A program made the position numbers and the translations under genes. DNA of 64,000 nucleotides from Serratia entomophila (GTDB lineage: Bacteria > Pseudomonadota > Gammaproteobacteria > Enterobacterales > Enterobacteriaceae), in contig NZ_CP082787.1 of NCBI RefSeq assembly GCF_021462285.1, positions 682,001-746,000 on the forward strand, read 5' to 3'. Numbering within the stretch: position 1 is the stretch's first letter; every line of letters starts with the position of its first letter. The notes beneath the pieces are model-generated. The model was not told the origin of the DNA and searched no databases. It saw only the letters and a list, made by a program, of their open reading frames with translations. Shown piece after piece: positions 9,118 through 21,028 of the stretch.

Positions 9118-10779
9118 TTATGCCTCCGGCGGTGCAAACCAGGCGGATTTGAAGTCGAACCAGCCGAGGGTGTTCATGCGCACGCCGCGCATGCTGCGCT
9201 GGCCGTGCAGCTGCAGCCAGTGGTGGAACAGCGGATGCAGCTGGTGTCCGCTGACCAGCCGTTGGCAGAAATCCGCCAGCGGCAGGCGGTTGGCGCGCCA
9301 CTGCGCGGCGTCCTGCGCCAGATCTTCATGCATGCAGTGCTGCAACAGCGGCAGCTCATACAGGGTGGCGAACAGCGAGAATTCCAGCGGCAGGGTAAAA
9401 TTGGCGCTGCCGAGCCACAGATCGCTCTGCGCATCGCCCTTATGCCAGGTGGCGTAATCTACGGTCTGCACAATCAGCCTGACGCCATGCTGAGCCAGCA
9501 GCGGTTCGATGGCCTGGCGGATGGCGTGGAACTCCGAGTGCTCGTTGAAATAGGTGATCGTCAGCGCGGTCAGGCCCGCCGGTTTGGGCTGCTGCGCCAG
9601 CGCGCGATTGTGATGCCAGCGCGGCAGCAGGCCATAGGCCGGCGACCAATAGCGTTGGTAGACCGGCCCGGCGTTGCTCAATAGAGATATTGGGTTGATC
9701 AGTTCGCACAGCCAGCTGCGGATGGCCGGATCGGCCGCCAGCAGGGAACGCTGGTCGAACAGCAGAAAGTAGCAGCCTTCCTCCAGCCGGCTTTCCAGCT
9801 CGTTTTTGCCGGTGTCGTCGCCCTGCAGCTGGACGCCGGAGTGCACCAGCTCCTCGGTAACTTCCGGCAGCACCCAGATATTCACCTCGTCGATCAGCGC
9901 CCGGTAGCCAAAATAGTCATCGAAGGCGTGGATCTTCATCTGGCTGCGGTGGTTACGCACCACGCTGTATGGGCCAGTGCCTATCGGATGGCGGGCGAAA
10001 TCCGGCAGGCTGCGCCATTCGCGCGGCAGGATCATCGCGTGCACGCTGCCCAGCAGCCAGGGTAGCCAGTAGTCGGGGCTGTTCAGGCGCACATCGATGA
10101 CGTAAGGCGTCGGCGAGGTGACGCTCTCGATGTGTGAAAACAGCGGTTGCGGCATCAACCGGTTGAGCGAGCTGATGACGTCTTCCATCTCCAGTTCGCG
10201 GCCGTGGTGGAAATGGATCGCCGGGCGCAGGTAAAAACGCCAGTGCAGCGGTGTCAGGGCCTGCCAGTGATGGGAAAGATCGGACTCCAGTTCCCCGTTT
10301 TCCTCATTTATGCGCGTCAGACCGCTGAAGATTTGCCGGGCCAGGTGGGTTTCCGAACGCCGCAGCGCCGAGCCGGGCAACAGGTTGTACAACTGGCGAT
10401 AGTAGAGCACCCGCAGAATGTGTTTGCCCTGGCGGAAGCTGCGGCCCAGCTGGGACAACAGCATCTGGCGCACCACGTTTTTGTCGCCGACCAGCTGTAC
10501 CAATTGATCGATGCGATCCTGCTCCAGCAGCTCCTCGGCCCGCTGCTGCTGCAGCGCCAGGCCGGTATAGTGGAAGCTGAGCTGCGAACGCTTGCCGCGC
10601 CCCGACTCCGCCTGCCAGGTCAGCCAGCCCTGCTGCTGCATGGCGCTCAGCAGCGAGCGCACGTGGCGCCGCGAACAGCTGAGCACCTCCGCCAGTTCCT
10701 GCAGCGTGGTTTCGGTGGTTTCGCCATGGCAGCGCTGCCACAGGCGGATGAACTGCTGCTGCAATCTGGAGGTGGACAT
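9118..10779 (-). CDS. sgrR: Transcriptional regulator SgrR
   Basis: Activator of the sgrS sRNA gene during glucose-phosphate stress. The N-terminal winged-helix DNA-binding domain (about residues 1-115, with [20 protein letters not shown]) precedes a solute-binding-protein-like domain (about 165-480) that presumably senses a phosphosugar. Length is 553 residues from [15 protein letters not shown], against 551 in E. coli. The ATG eight codons upstream is possible but unsupported. It is divergent from sgrS, the same layout as E. coli. It ends only about 40 bases before the thi riboswitch. Confidence 0.96.
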   Translation of the reverse strand: MSTSRLQQQFIRLWQRCHGETTETTLQELAEVLSCSRRHVRSLLSAMQQQGWLTWQAESGRGKRSQLSFHYTGLALQQQRAEELLEQDRIDQLVQLVGDKNVVRQMLLSQLGRSFRQGKHILRVLYYRQLYNLLPGSALRRSETHLARQIFSGLTRINEENGELESDLSHHWQALTPLHWRFYLRPAIHFHHGRELEMEDVISSLNRLMPQPLFSHIESVTSPTPYVIDVRLNSPDYWLPWLLGSVHAMILPREWRSLPDFARHPIGTGPYSVVRNHRSQMKIHAFDDYFGYRALIDEVNIWVLPEVTEELVHSGVQLQGDDTGKNELESRLEEGCYFLLFDQRSLLAADPAIRSWLCELINPISLLSNAGPVYQRYWSPAYGLLPRWHHNRALAQQPKPAGLTALTITYFNEHSEFHAIRQAIEPLLAQHGVRLIVQTVDYATWHKGDAQSDLWLGSANFTLPLEFSLFATLYELPLLQHCMHEDLAQDAAQWRANRLPLADFCQRLVSGHQLHPLFHHWLQLHGQRSMRGVRMNTLGWFDFKSAWFAPPEA

Positions 10780-10811
10780 AAAAGAGGAACGCTCCCGCAT
10801 CAATTCGTCAA

Positions 10812-10840
10812 TTTATCTTTCCCTATATTACGCCGATAAT
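10812..10840 (+). promoter_or_regulatory. Putative sgrS promoter
   Basis: TTTATC (10812-10817) and GATAAT (10835-10840) are spaced by 17 bases. The poor -35 fits a promoter that needs the activator SgrR, whose gene is divergent here. The inferred start near 10848 aligns with the 5' end recalled for E. coli SgrS. Confidence 0.5.
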
Positions 10841-10869
10841 TTTAATCAATGAAAGGGGGAGGGCGAATG

Positions 10870-11043
10870 ATGAAAGCTTTCTTGTCAAAACGGTTCTATC
10901 AGCGCTATTTCAGCGCGGTGCGCCGCCAGCACGCCGACTGGCTGGGTCTGGTGCCTGAGCAGGCGCGGCTGGAGATGCTGGCCCACCTGACCCAGTGGGA
11001 TATCAAGGACATGAGCGAAAAGCAGTACCGCGAACATCTTTGA
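10870..11043 (+). CDS. sgrT: Glucose uptake inhibitor SgrT
   Basis: Small peptide encoded inside SgrS; in E. coli SgrT blocks glucose entry through the PtsG permease. The core FYQRYFSAVRRQHADWLGL, later LEMLAHLTQWDIKD, resembles the E. coli core (FWLRYFAATEKTSWLACL; LKMLAELMQWEATD). The second of two adjacent ATGs (10870) is chosen because GGAGG (10858-10862) lies seven bases upstream, giving 57 residues. E. coli SgrT has 43, so this version has an N-terminal MKAFLSKR and a charged tail MSEKQYREHL. An ATG at 10849 sits on the inferred RNA start and is unlikely. Confidence 0.88.
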   Translation: MKAFLSKRFYQRYFSAVRRQHADWLGLVPEQARLEMLAHLTQWDIKDMSEKQYREHL

Positions 11044-11107
11044 ACGACGCTGCGGCTTGAAATACGCGGGGCAAAAGAGTTTCTGAGTAATGGTGCAGTT
11101 TCACCAG

Positions 11108-11134
11108 CCAGTGGGGTAACCCACTGGTTTTTTT
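11108..11134 (+). terminator. SgrS rho-independent terminator
   Basis: A perfect eight-base-pair stem CCAGTGGG/CCCACTGG with loop GTAA and a run of seven Ts. In SgrS this poly-U tail is also the main Hfq-binding element. Read-through would reach setA 84 bases downstream. Confidence 0.92.
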
Positions 11135-11217
11135 ATTCGTGGTCCTGGCGAGGCGCTTGCATTTTTCCCGCCGTGGCCTAAGGTTTCCACTTCTGCTTTA
11201 AGGTCAGGGACGAAGAT

Positions 11218-12417
11218 ATGCAACGCCTGAGCTGGCTGTCACAACGTTTTAATCCCATTTTTGCCGCTTTCCTGCTGATCGCCTTTCTTTCGGGCATCGC
11301 CGGTGCCTTGCTGGCGCCGACGCTGAGCCTGTTTCTGACCACCGAGGTGAAGGTGCGGCCGCTGTGGGTAGGCTTGTTCTATACCGCCAACGCGGTGGCC
11401 GGCATTGTCGTTAGCTTCCTGCTGGCCAAGCGTTCCGACACCCGCGGCGATCGGCGCATGCTGATTCTGCTTTGCTGCCTGATGGCGGTCGGCAACTGCC
11501 TGCTGTTCGCCTTCAACCGCGACTACCTGACGCTGATCACCGCCGGCGTGCTGATGTCGGCGGTGGCCAATACCGCCATGCCGCAGATTTTCGCGCTGGC
11601 GCGCGAATACGCTGACAGCGAAGCGCGCGAGGTGGTGATGTTCAGTTCGGTGATGCGCGCACAGCTGTCGCTGGCCTGGGTAGTTGGGCCGCCGCTGTCT
11701 TTCGCGCTGGCGTTGAGCTACGGCTTCACGGTGATGTTCCTGATTGCCGCCGCTACCTTTGCCGCGTGTACGCTGCTGGTGTGGTTCGCCCTGCCGTCGG
11801 TGCCGCGTGCGGAAGAGGCGGGCGATAGCCTGCAGGGCGGCACCTCCGCGCCGATTGCGCCCGCCAGCGCCTGGCGCAACCGCGACGTGCGGCTGCTGTT
11901 TGTCGCCTCGATGCTGATGTGGACCTGCAACACCATGTATATCATCGATATGCCGCTGTATATCACCGCCGATCTCGGCCTGCCGGAGAAGCTGGCCGGG
12001 CTGCTGATGGGCACCGCCGCCGGGCTGGAGATCCCGGCGATGCTGTTGGCCGGTTATTACGTTAAACGCTTCGGCAAACGCAACATGATGCTGTTTGCGG
12101 TACTGGCCGGGGTGCTGTTCTACGGCGGGCTGATGGTGTTCACCGGTAAAACGGCGCTGATTGCGCTGCAGCTGCTGAACGCCATTTTTATCGGCATCGT
12201 AGCCGGTATCGGCATGCTGTATTTTCAGGATCTGATGCCGGGGCGGCCAGGCGCTGCCACCACGCTGTTCACCAACAGCATTTCCACCGGGGTGATCCTG
12301 GCCGGGGTGCTGCAGGGGGCGCTGGTGGAGAACCTGGGGCACTACGCCGTTTACTGGCTGGCGGCGCTGCTGGCGGTGGCGGCGTTGTGGATGAGCGCCC
12401 GGGTGCGCGAAGTGTGA
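11218..12417 (+). CDS. setA: Sugar efflux transporter SetA (MFS)
   Basis: Inner-membrane major facilitator that exports sugars and sugar analogues; in E. coli it belongs to the sgrST response to glucose-phosphate stress. It has 399 residues and about twelve membrane segments. The conserved loop LAKRSDTRGDRRML lies near residues 75-88. MWTCNTMYIIDMPLYITADL near 231-250 and FQDLMPGRPGAATTLFTNS near 336-354 match E. coli SetA almost word for word. It follows sgrS on the same strand, as in E. coli. Confidence 0.95.
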   Translation: MQRLSWLSQRFNPIFAAFLLIAFLSGIAGALLAPTLSLFLTTEVKVRPLWVGLFYTANAVAGIVVSFLLAKRSDTRGDRRMLILLCCLMAVGNCLLFAFNRDYLTLITAGVLMSAVANTAMPQIFALAREYADSEAREVVMFSSVMRAQLSLAWVVGPPLSFALALSYGFTVMFLIAAATFAACTLLVWFALPSVPRAEEAGDSLQGGTSAPIAPASAWRNRDVRLLFVASMLMWTCNTMYIIDMPLYITADLGLPEKLAGLLMGTAAGLEIPAMLLAGYYVKRFGKRNMMLFAVLAGVLFYGGLMVFTGKTALIALQLLNAIFIGIVAGIGMLYFQDLMPGRPGAATTLFTNSISTGVILAGVLQGALVENLGHYAVYWLAALLAVAALWMSARVREV

Positions 12418-12476
12418 GATCAAACGCCGTCATTATTGACGCAAGTCATTGAGAAGCTTAAACCAGACGCCCAAGC

Positions 12477-12542
12477 TAAACGGACACAGAACGCGTTCGC
12501 CGCGTTCTCGCCCATCTTGCAGCTGAGATGCCGATCCGTTTA
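12477..12542 (+). other. Predicted three-way-junction RNA element before the DASS gene
   Basis: An outer eight-base-pair stem, TAAACGGA (12477-12484) with TCCGTTTA (12535-12542), encloses two hairpins. The first pairs AGAACGCG (12488-12495) with CGCGTTCT (12501-12508) around a five-base loop. The second pairs CATCT (12513-12517) with AGATG (12526-12530). The element ends 16 bases before the start codon of the transporter gene and has no U-tract, so it is not a plain terminator. It could be a 5' UTR regulatory RNA or a structured intergenic repeat; I recognise no known family. Confidence 0.6.
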
Positions 12543-12558
12543 GAAAAGTGGGTACGTT

Positions 12559-14031
12559 ATGGATAAACTGACACCGCTCAAGCCTGTTCCTTCCCTGTGC
12601 GCCGTCGCCGCCACGCTGATCATTTGGTTTCTCATCCCGGTGCCGGAGGGGGTCGCCCCCAACGCCTGGCAGCTGCTGGCGCTGTTTATCGGCACCATCA
12701 TCGCCATCATCGGCAAGGCGATGCCGATCGGCGCCGTTTCGACGATCGCCATCGCGCTGGTGGCGGTGACCGGCGTAACCAACCCCGGCAAGCCGGGCGC
12801 GGCGCTGGACGACGCGCTCAGCGGATTTTCCAACCCGCTGATCTGGCTGATCGGCTTTTCTATCATGATCTCCCTCAGCCTGAACAAAACCGGATTGGGC
12901 GCGCGCATCGGTTACTATTTCATCTCGCTGTTCGGCAAAAAAACGCTGGGTATCGCCTATGCGCTGACGCTGGCGGAAACCACGCTGGCGCCGGTAACCC
13001 CCAGCAACACCGCGCGCGGCGGCGGCATTATCCACCCTATCATGAGGTCTATAGCCGACAGCTTCGGCTCCAGGCCCGAGCTGAATACCTCCGGCAAAAT
13101 CGGCCGCTATCTGTCGCTGGTCAACTACAACATCAACCCGGTCACCTCGGCGATGTTTATTACCGCCACCGCGCCTAACCCGCTGATCGTCAGCCTGATC
13201 GCCAAAGGCACTCACGGCAGCTTCGAGCTTTCCTGGTCGATGTGGGCGGTGGCCGCGCTGGTGCCGGGGCTGTGCTCGCTGATCGTTATGCCGCTGATAA
13301 TCTATCTGCTGTACCCGCCCGAGGTGAAAAGCACCCCGGATGCGCCGCGTTTCGCCCGCGAGAAACTGCAGGCGCTGGGGCCGGTGACGCTGCCGGAGAA
13401 AATCACCCTGGCGGTGTTCGCACTGCTGTTGGCGCTGTGGGCCGGTATCCCGGCAATGATCTTCGGGCCGGCGCTGGCGGTTAATCCGACCACCGCGGCG
13501 CTGATTGGCCTGGCGGTGCTGCTGGCCACCGGCGTGTTGAGTTGGGAAGACGTGCTGAAGCACAAAGGGGCCTGGGACACCGTGGTGTGGTTCTCGGCGC
13601 TGGTGATGATGGCCAGCTTCCTCGGCAAACTGGGGCTGATCGGCTGGCTGTCGCAGACCGTGGGCAGCGGCATCGACCATATGGGCATGAGCTGGGTCGG
13701 CGGTACCCTGCTGCTTACCATTATCTATCTGTATTCCCACTACTTCTTCGCCAGCACCACCGCGCACGTTACCGCGATGTTCGCCGCCTTCTTCGCCGCC
13801 GGGATAGCGCTTGGCGCGCCGCCGGCGCTGCTGGGGCTGATTCTGGCGTTCTCTTCTTCGCTGATGATGTCGCTGACCCATTACGGCACCGGCACCGCGC
13901 CGATTATTTTCGGCTCCGGCTATGTGACGCTGGGCGAGTGGTGGAAAACCGGGCTGGTGATGAGCGTGATCAACCTGCTGATCTGGGTGTTGATCGGCGG
14001 GGCATGGTGGAAGTGGTTGGGTTATTGGTGA
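12559..14031 (+). CDS. DASS family sodium/dicarboxylate-type anion symporter
   Basis: A 490-residue polytopic membrane protein of the divalent anion:Na+ symporter family (CitT/TtdT/YbhI type). The two re-entrant substrate and sodium motifs are visible: APVTPSNTARGGGIIHP near residues 142-158, the family's SNT signature, and SLTHYGTGTAPIIFGSGYV near 438-456. Relatives move tartrate, succinate, citrate or 2-oxoglutarate; substrate cannot be read from sequence. E. coli has no such gene between setA and leuD. The start is ATG 12559 with a modest ribosome site (AGTGGG). It is convergent with leuD. Confidence 0.88.
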   Translation: MDKLTPLKPVPSLCAVAATLIIWFLIPVPEGVAPNAWQLLALFIGTIIAIIGKAMPIGAVSTIAIALVAVTGVTNPGKPGAALDDALSGFSNPLIWLIGFSIMISLSLNKTGLGARIGYYFISLFGKKTLGIAYALTLAETTLAPVTPSNTARGGGIIHPIMRSIADSFGSRPELNTSGKIGRYLSLVNYNINPVTSAMFITATAPNPLIVSLIAKGTHGSFELSWSMWAVAALVPGLCSLIVMPLIIYLLYPPEVKSTPDAPRFAREKLQALGPVTLPEKITLAVFALLLALWAGIPAMIFGPALAVNPTTAALIGLAVLLATGVLSWEDVLKHKGAWDTVVWFSALVMMASFLGKLGLIGWLSQTVGSGIDHMGMSWVGGTLLLTIIYLYSHYFFASTTAHVTAMFAAFFAAGIALGAPPALLGLILAFSSSLMMSLTHYGTGTAPIIFGSGYVTLGEWWKTGLVMSVINLLIWVLIGGAWWKWLGYW

Positions 14032-14032
14032 G

Positions 14033-14063
14033 AAAAAAATTCACCCGCCGGGCGGCGGGTGAA
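14033..14063 (-). terminator. leuABCD operon terminator
   Basis: The ten-base-pair stem TTCACCCGCC/GGCGGGTGAA with a four-base loop is followed on the minus strand by seven Ts. It ends the leu operon just past leuD. The stem can also act on the opposing DASS transcript, without a clear U-tract there. Confidence 0.92.
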
Positions 14064-14068
14064 GGGGA

Positions 14069-14671
14069 TTAATTCAGAAACGCCGGCTGCTGCGCCTCGT
14101 AGCGGGAGATGTCCGCTTCGTGCTGCAGCGTCAGGCCGATGCTGTCCAGCCCGTTGATCATGCAGTGGCGGCGGAAGCTGTCTATCTCGAACGGGTAGCT
14201 CTTGCCGCCGGCGCTGACGGTCTGGTTTTCCAGATCGACCACGAACTCGACGCCTTCGTGGTCCGCTACCAGCCTGAACAGCTCATCGACCTGCTGTTCG
14301 CTCAGGGTGACCGGCAGCAATTGGTTGTTGAACGAGTTGCCGTAGAAGATATCGGCGAAGCTCGGTGCAATCACCACCTTGAAACCGTAGTCGGTCAGCG
14401 CCCAGGGCGCGTGCTCGCGTGAGGAGCCGCAGCCGAAGTTTTCCCGCGCCAGCAGGATGCTGGCCCCTTTATAGCGCGGTTTGTTCAGCACGAAATCCGG
14501 GTTTGGCTGCTGGCCGGCGTCGTCGAGGAAGCGCCAGTCGTTGAACAGGTGCTGGCCGAAGCCGGTGCGCGTCACTTTCTGCAAAAACTGTTTTGGAATG
14601 ATGGCGTCGGTGTCGACGTTTGCCGCATCCAAAGGCACCACCAAACCGGTGTGTTGAGTAAATTTAGCCAC
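14069..14671 (-). CDS. leuD: 3-isopropylmalate dehydratase small subunit
   Basis: Small subunit of isopropylmalate isomerase, forming a heterodimer with LeuC to interconvert 2- and 3-isopropylmalate. It has 200 residues (201 in E. coli). The aconitase swivel-domain signature [20 protein letters not shown] lies near residues 73-92. It follows leuC by eleven bases and is the last gene of leuABCD. Confidence 0.98.
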   Translation of the reverse strand: MAKFTQHTGLVVPLDAANVDTDAIIPKQFLQKVTRTGFGQHLFNDWRFLDDAGQQPNPDFVLNKPRYKGASILLARENFGCGSSREHAPWALTDYGFKVVIAPSFADIFYGNSFNNQLLPVTLSEQQVDELFRLVADHEGVEFVVDLENQTVSAGGKSYPFEIDSFRRHCMINGLDSIGLTLQHEADISRYEAQQPAFLN

Positions 14672-14682
14672 GGTCGTGCCCC

Positions 14683-18753
<4,071 letters not shown>

Positions 18754-18793
18754 CGGGGCGTTCCTTATCGTGTTGATTTCACGCTAAGCGGGT

Positions 18794-18826
18794 AAAAAAA
18801 AACCCGCGCAGTAGCGCGGGTTTTTT
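18794..18826 (-). terminator. leu operon attenuator terminator
   Basis: On the minus strand the stem CCCGCGC/GCGCGGG with a four-base loop is followed by nine Ts. It lies 18 bases after the leuL stop and 41 bases before leuA, the attenuator position in the leu operon. Confidence 0.92.
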
Positions 18827-18843
18827 ATGGGGGATGGGCTGAA

Positions 18844-18927
18844 TCAGCTCCGAATTCCATCCACCGGCATACCGCGCAAACAAGATGCGTTAAGTAGTAG
18901 GCCTAGTAGACGTTGAGTACGGATCAT
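18844..18927 (-). CDS. leuL: leu operon leader peptide LeuL
   Basis: A 27-residue peptide starting MIRTQRLLGLLLNASCLRG; E. coli LeuL is 28 residues with the same GLLLNAS core. Five leucine codons cluster, four of them the rare CTA (CTA CTA GGC CTA CTA CTT). This makes translation through the leader sensitive to charged tRNA-Leu supply and so to attenuation at 18794-18826. Confidence 0.92.
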   Translation of the reverse strand: MIRTQRLLGLLLNASCLRGMPVDGIRS

Positions 18928-18964
18928 GAGGGTTCAGCTTCTCTTAATTTGTGTGTTGCCTAAT

Positions 18965-18993
18965 TTGATACGTGATTGGCTTGGCGATGTCAA
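18965..18993 (-). promoter_or_regulatory. leuLABCD sigma70 promoter
   Basis: The minus strand has a perfect -35 TTGACA (18988-18993), a 17-base spacer and a -10-like TATCAA (18965-18970). The start would fall about 30 bases before leuL, as expected for the attenuated leu transcript. Confidence 0.8.
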
Positions 18994-19617
18994 CACCTGA
19001 TTGAATGCGCGGGCAAGGCGGCGTCGATAAATTGGCGTCGGGGGAAAGTAGAGGATAGTTCGGTGAAAAAGCCTCTGGTCAGAGAAAAAACAGGGGGCGG
19101 TTTGCGCGCTGCTTAGCATAAACGAATCGAATATATACGGCGGCAATTGCTTCTGTTCCTCATTGGGTTAAAATTTATGGGAAGCAATAAGAGGTGCCGG
19201 CTGCGGGGAATAGGCTGTTTTTTATTGTTTTAGTAAATGATTTAAATAAAATGTATATATTTTATTTATTGCTTTAAGAATAACCCTCCCATAGCTGCGC
19301 CTTTACATACGTTATTGATGGGTTTTTAAGTAGTTTGATTGTTCATGATGTGTTTTTATAGTCTGGATTATTAATCCGGGGCCGGTTTTATAGCTTCATT
19401 GTTGTTGCTACCTATTTATTAGTACGGAATTGGCTGGGTACCTCTCGGTTGAGTGAGGGGTTTCTGATATGCGCCCTATATTCGTTTTATACCATGACAT
19501 TTATCGACAGAATTGAAGGGTGCTGGTTGTGTCGTGTGGGAATAAATCAATGCGGCTTATCATTGTTTCTCCTACATAGGGATTGGATTATCTACACAGG
19601 ATTGAGTGGAGTGAAAT
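18994..19617. other. AT-rich leu/leuO intergenic region
   Basis: About 620 bases without a convincing gene between the divergent leuLABCD promoter and leuO. Its middle (about 19190-19400) is markedly AT-rich compared with surrounding genes, with runs such as TTTATTGTTTTAG and TAAATAAAATG. This is the base composition expected of an H-NS-silenced, LeuO-relieved control region, as known for E. coli leuO (inference). Short open frames here have no family match. Confidence 0.6.
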
Positions 19618-20565
19618 ATGGCTGAATACGATTCAGAAGTGACCATGGTTAAAGAACCGTCGGATATTCATTTGCGCAGCGTCGATCTTAATTTGTTGAC
19701 CGTTTTTGACTCTGTTATGCAAATGCAGAATATTACGCGAGCCGCTAATTCGTTGGGAATGTCGCAGCCGGCGGTGAGCAACGCCGTTGCGCGCCTGAAG
19801 GTGATGTTTAACGACGAACTGTTCGTGCGCTGCGGGCGCGGGATCCAGCCCACCATGCGCGCCAGACAACTGTTTGGGCCGGTACGCCAGGCGCTGCAGC
19901 TGGTGCAAAATGAGCTGCCCGGCGCCGAGTTCGAACCCTTCACCAGCGCGCGGGTTTTCTCGTTGTCGCTGTGCAGCCCGCTCGATTTACGCCTGGGAGC
20001 GAACATAATCAACCATGTTAAACAGATCGCGCCTCAGCTTAATTTACAAATAAAGTCATACATTAACGATAACATAGAACATCAATTGCGTTATCAGAAT
20101 GTGGAATTCGTCATCGGCTACAGTCATTTTGAATCGGCGGAATTCCGCAATATAGCATTATTTGACGATGAGTTAGTGCTGGCGGTGGCTCAGGAACATC
20201 CGCGCATGACCGACGGCGTTACGCGGGATCAGATTTTAACGGAACAACATGCGGTAGTTTCTCTGGAAAGTTTCGGATCGTTCAGCAAACCTTACTATAC
20301 CGATGAATTTATGCAGCGCGCGGTTATTCAACAATGCACTGACTTATACAGCGTATTGAATATGGTTTCCCTTACGGAGATGGTCGCCATTGCTCCGGCA
20401 TGGCTGGTGCGACAGCAGGCGGCCTCACTGAAAATAAAAGCGCTGCCGTTATGGCGGGAAGAAAGTAAGGCGACCTGCTATCTGTCCTGGCATGATTCTT
20501 CGGAGAGAGATAAAGGGCATCAATGGATGAAATCCGTCCTGGCCGAAGCGGGGGCCCATAAATAA
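19618..20565 (+). CDS. leuO: LysR-type regulator LeuO
   Basis: Global regulator that antagonises H-NS silencing and controls stress, virulence-like and CRISPR-Cas genes in enterics. It has 315 residues (E. coli 314). The N-terminal winged helix has DLNLLTVFDSVMQMQNITRA and the recognition helix MSQPAVSNAVARLKVMFNDE (about residues 24-70). A substrate-binding-like domain follows. The C-terminal TCYLSWHDSSERDKGHQWM matches E. coli closely. The middle (about 135-230) is more diverged. GGAG lies six bases before ATG 19618. Confidence 0.95.
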   Translation: MAEYDSEVTMVKEPSDIHLRSVDLNLLTVFDSVMQMQNITRAANSLGMSQPAVSNAVARLKVMFNDELFVRCGRGIQPTMRARQLFGPVRQALQLVQNELPGAEFEPFTSARVFSLSLCSPLDLRLGANIINHVKQIAPQLNLQIKSYINDNIEHQLRYQNVEFVIGYSHFESAEFRNIALFDDELVLAVAQEHPRMTDGVTRDQILTEQHAVVSLESFGSFSKPYYTDEFMQRAVIQQCTDLYSVLNMVSLTEMVAIAPAWLVRQQAASLKIKALPLWREESKATCYLSWHDSSERDKGHQWMKSVLAEAGAHK

Positions 20566-21028
20566 ACCGGCGGTTGATTATTTCCAGGGCGTGATAATAA
20601 CCATGATGATGGAGGAGACGTGACGAAAAGGTAAGAACTATCTGTGCTTTTATTAAGATGTTTCTTGGCGATAGGGTGATGCTTTAATAGTTTTTGACGT
20701 TGCCATGATGAATTTATGAGAAACAGTTAATATGAAGTTATATTCTGCTCCTGCCATTTTTACTGGTGTTTTTATCTGATGTTAAAGATCGGCCCGCAGG
20801 GGCCGCATTTTGTTGCCGGCATAAAACCTTTTCACCGCCCCTTTGTCCAATCTGTAGGTGCGGTGAGGGTTGCTAAAGTTTTGGCTCACACCTCTACGCT
20901 GAAAATGCTTTTCCCGCTGTCAGAGAGTAGGTAGACTGCGCGAAAAAAAGTAAACACGTGTAAGCTGAGATGCAGGGCGAAAGGCCCTTCGAGGCTAACT
21001 GTTTGATTCATTTCAGGCTCAGAGCGCT
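20566..21028. other. Intergenic region leuO to acyl-CoA synthetase
   Basis: About 460 bases with no gene I can support. The first 220 bases are AT-rich. A GC hairpin CGGCCC-GCAG-GGGGCCG near 20790-20805, followed by CATTTTGTT, could terminate leuO transcripts weakly. The rest presumably carries the promoter of the following gene, but no strong -35/-10 pair stands out. Confidence 0.45.

Larger units (their letters stand above)
10848..11134 (+). ncRNA. sgrS: SgrS small RNA (glucose-phosphate stress)
   Basis: Hfq-dependent sRNA that represses ptsG and other sugar transporter mRNAs. The 3' part keeps the hallmark order: the pairing segment CTGAGTAATGGTG (11081-11093, one base from the E. coli version as recalled), the small GGTG/CACC hairpin, and the terminator CCAGTGGG-GTAA-CCCACTGG with seven Ts. 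The 5' part encodes SgrT. The length of about 287 nt exceeds the E. coli RNA (227 nt), mainly because sgrT is longer. The 5' end is inferred from the -10 element. Confidence 0.9.

Noticed and set aside
12433..13881. A 482-codon open frame on the minus strand
   Set aside because: Antisense shadow of the DASS transporter gene, low-complexity Arg/Gln/Gly-rich, no motif.
18934..19146. A 70-codon frame on the minus strand upstream of leuL
   Set aside because: It overlaps the leu promoter and the leuL leader start, and shows no protein-like composition.
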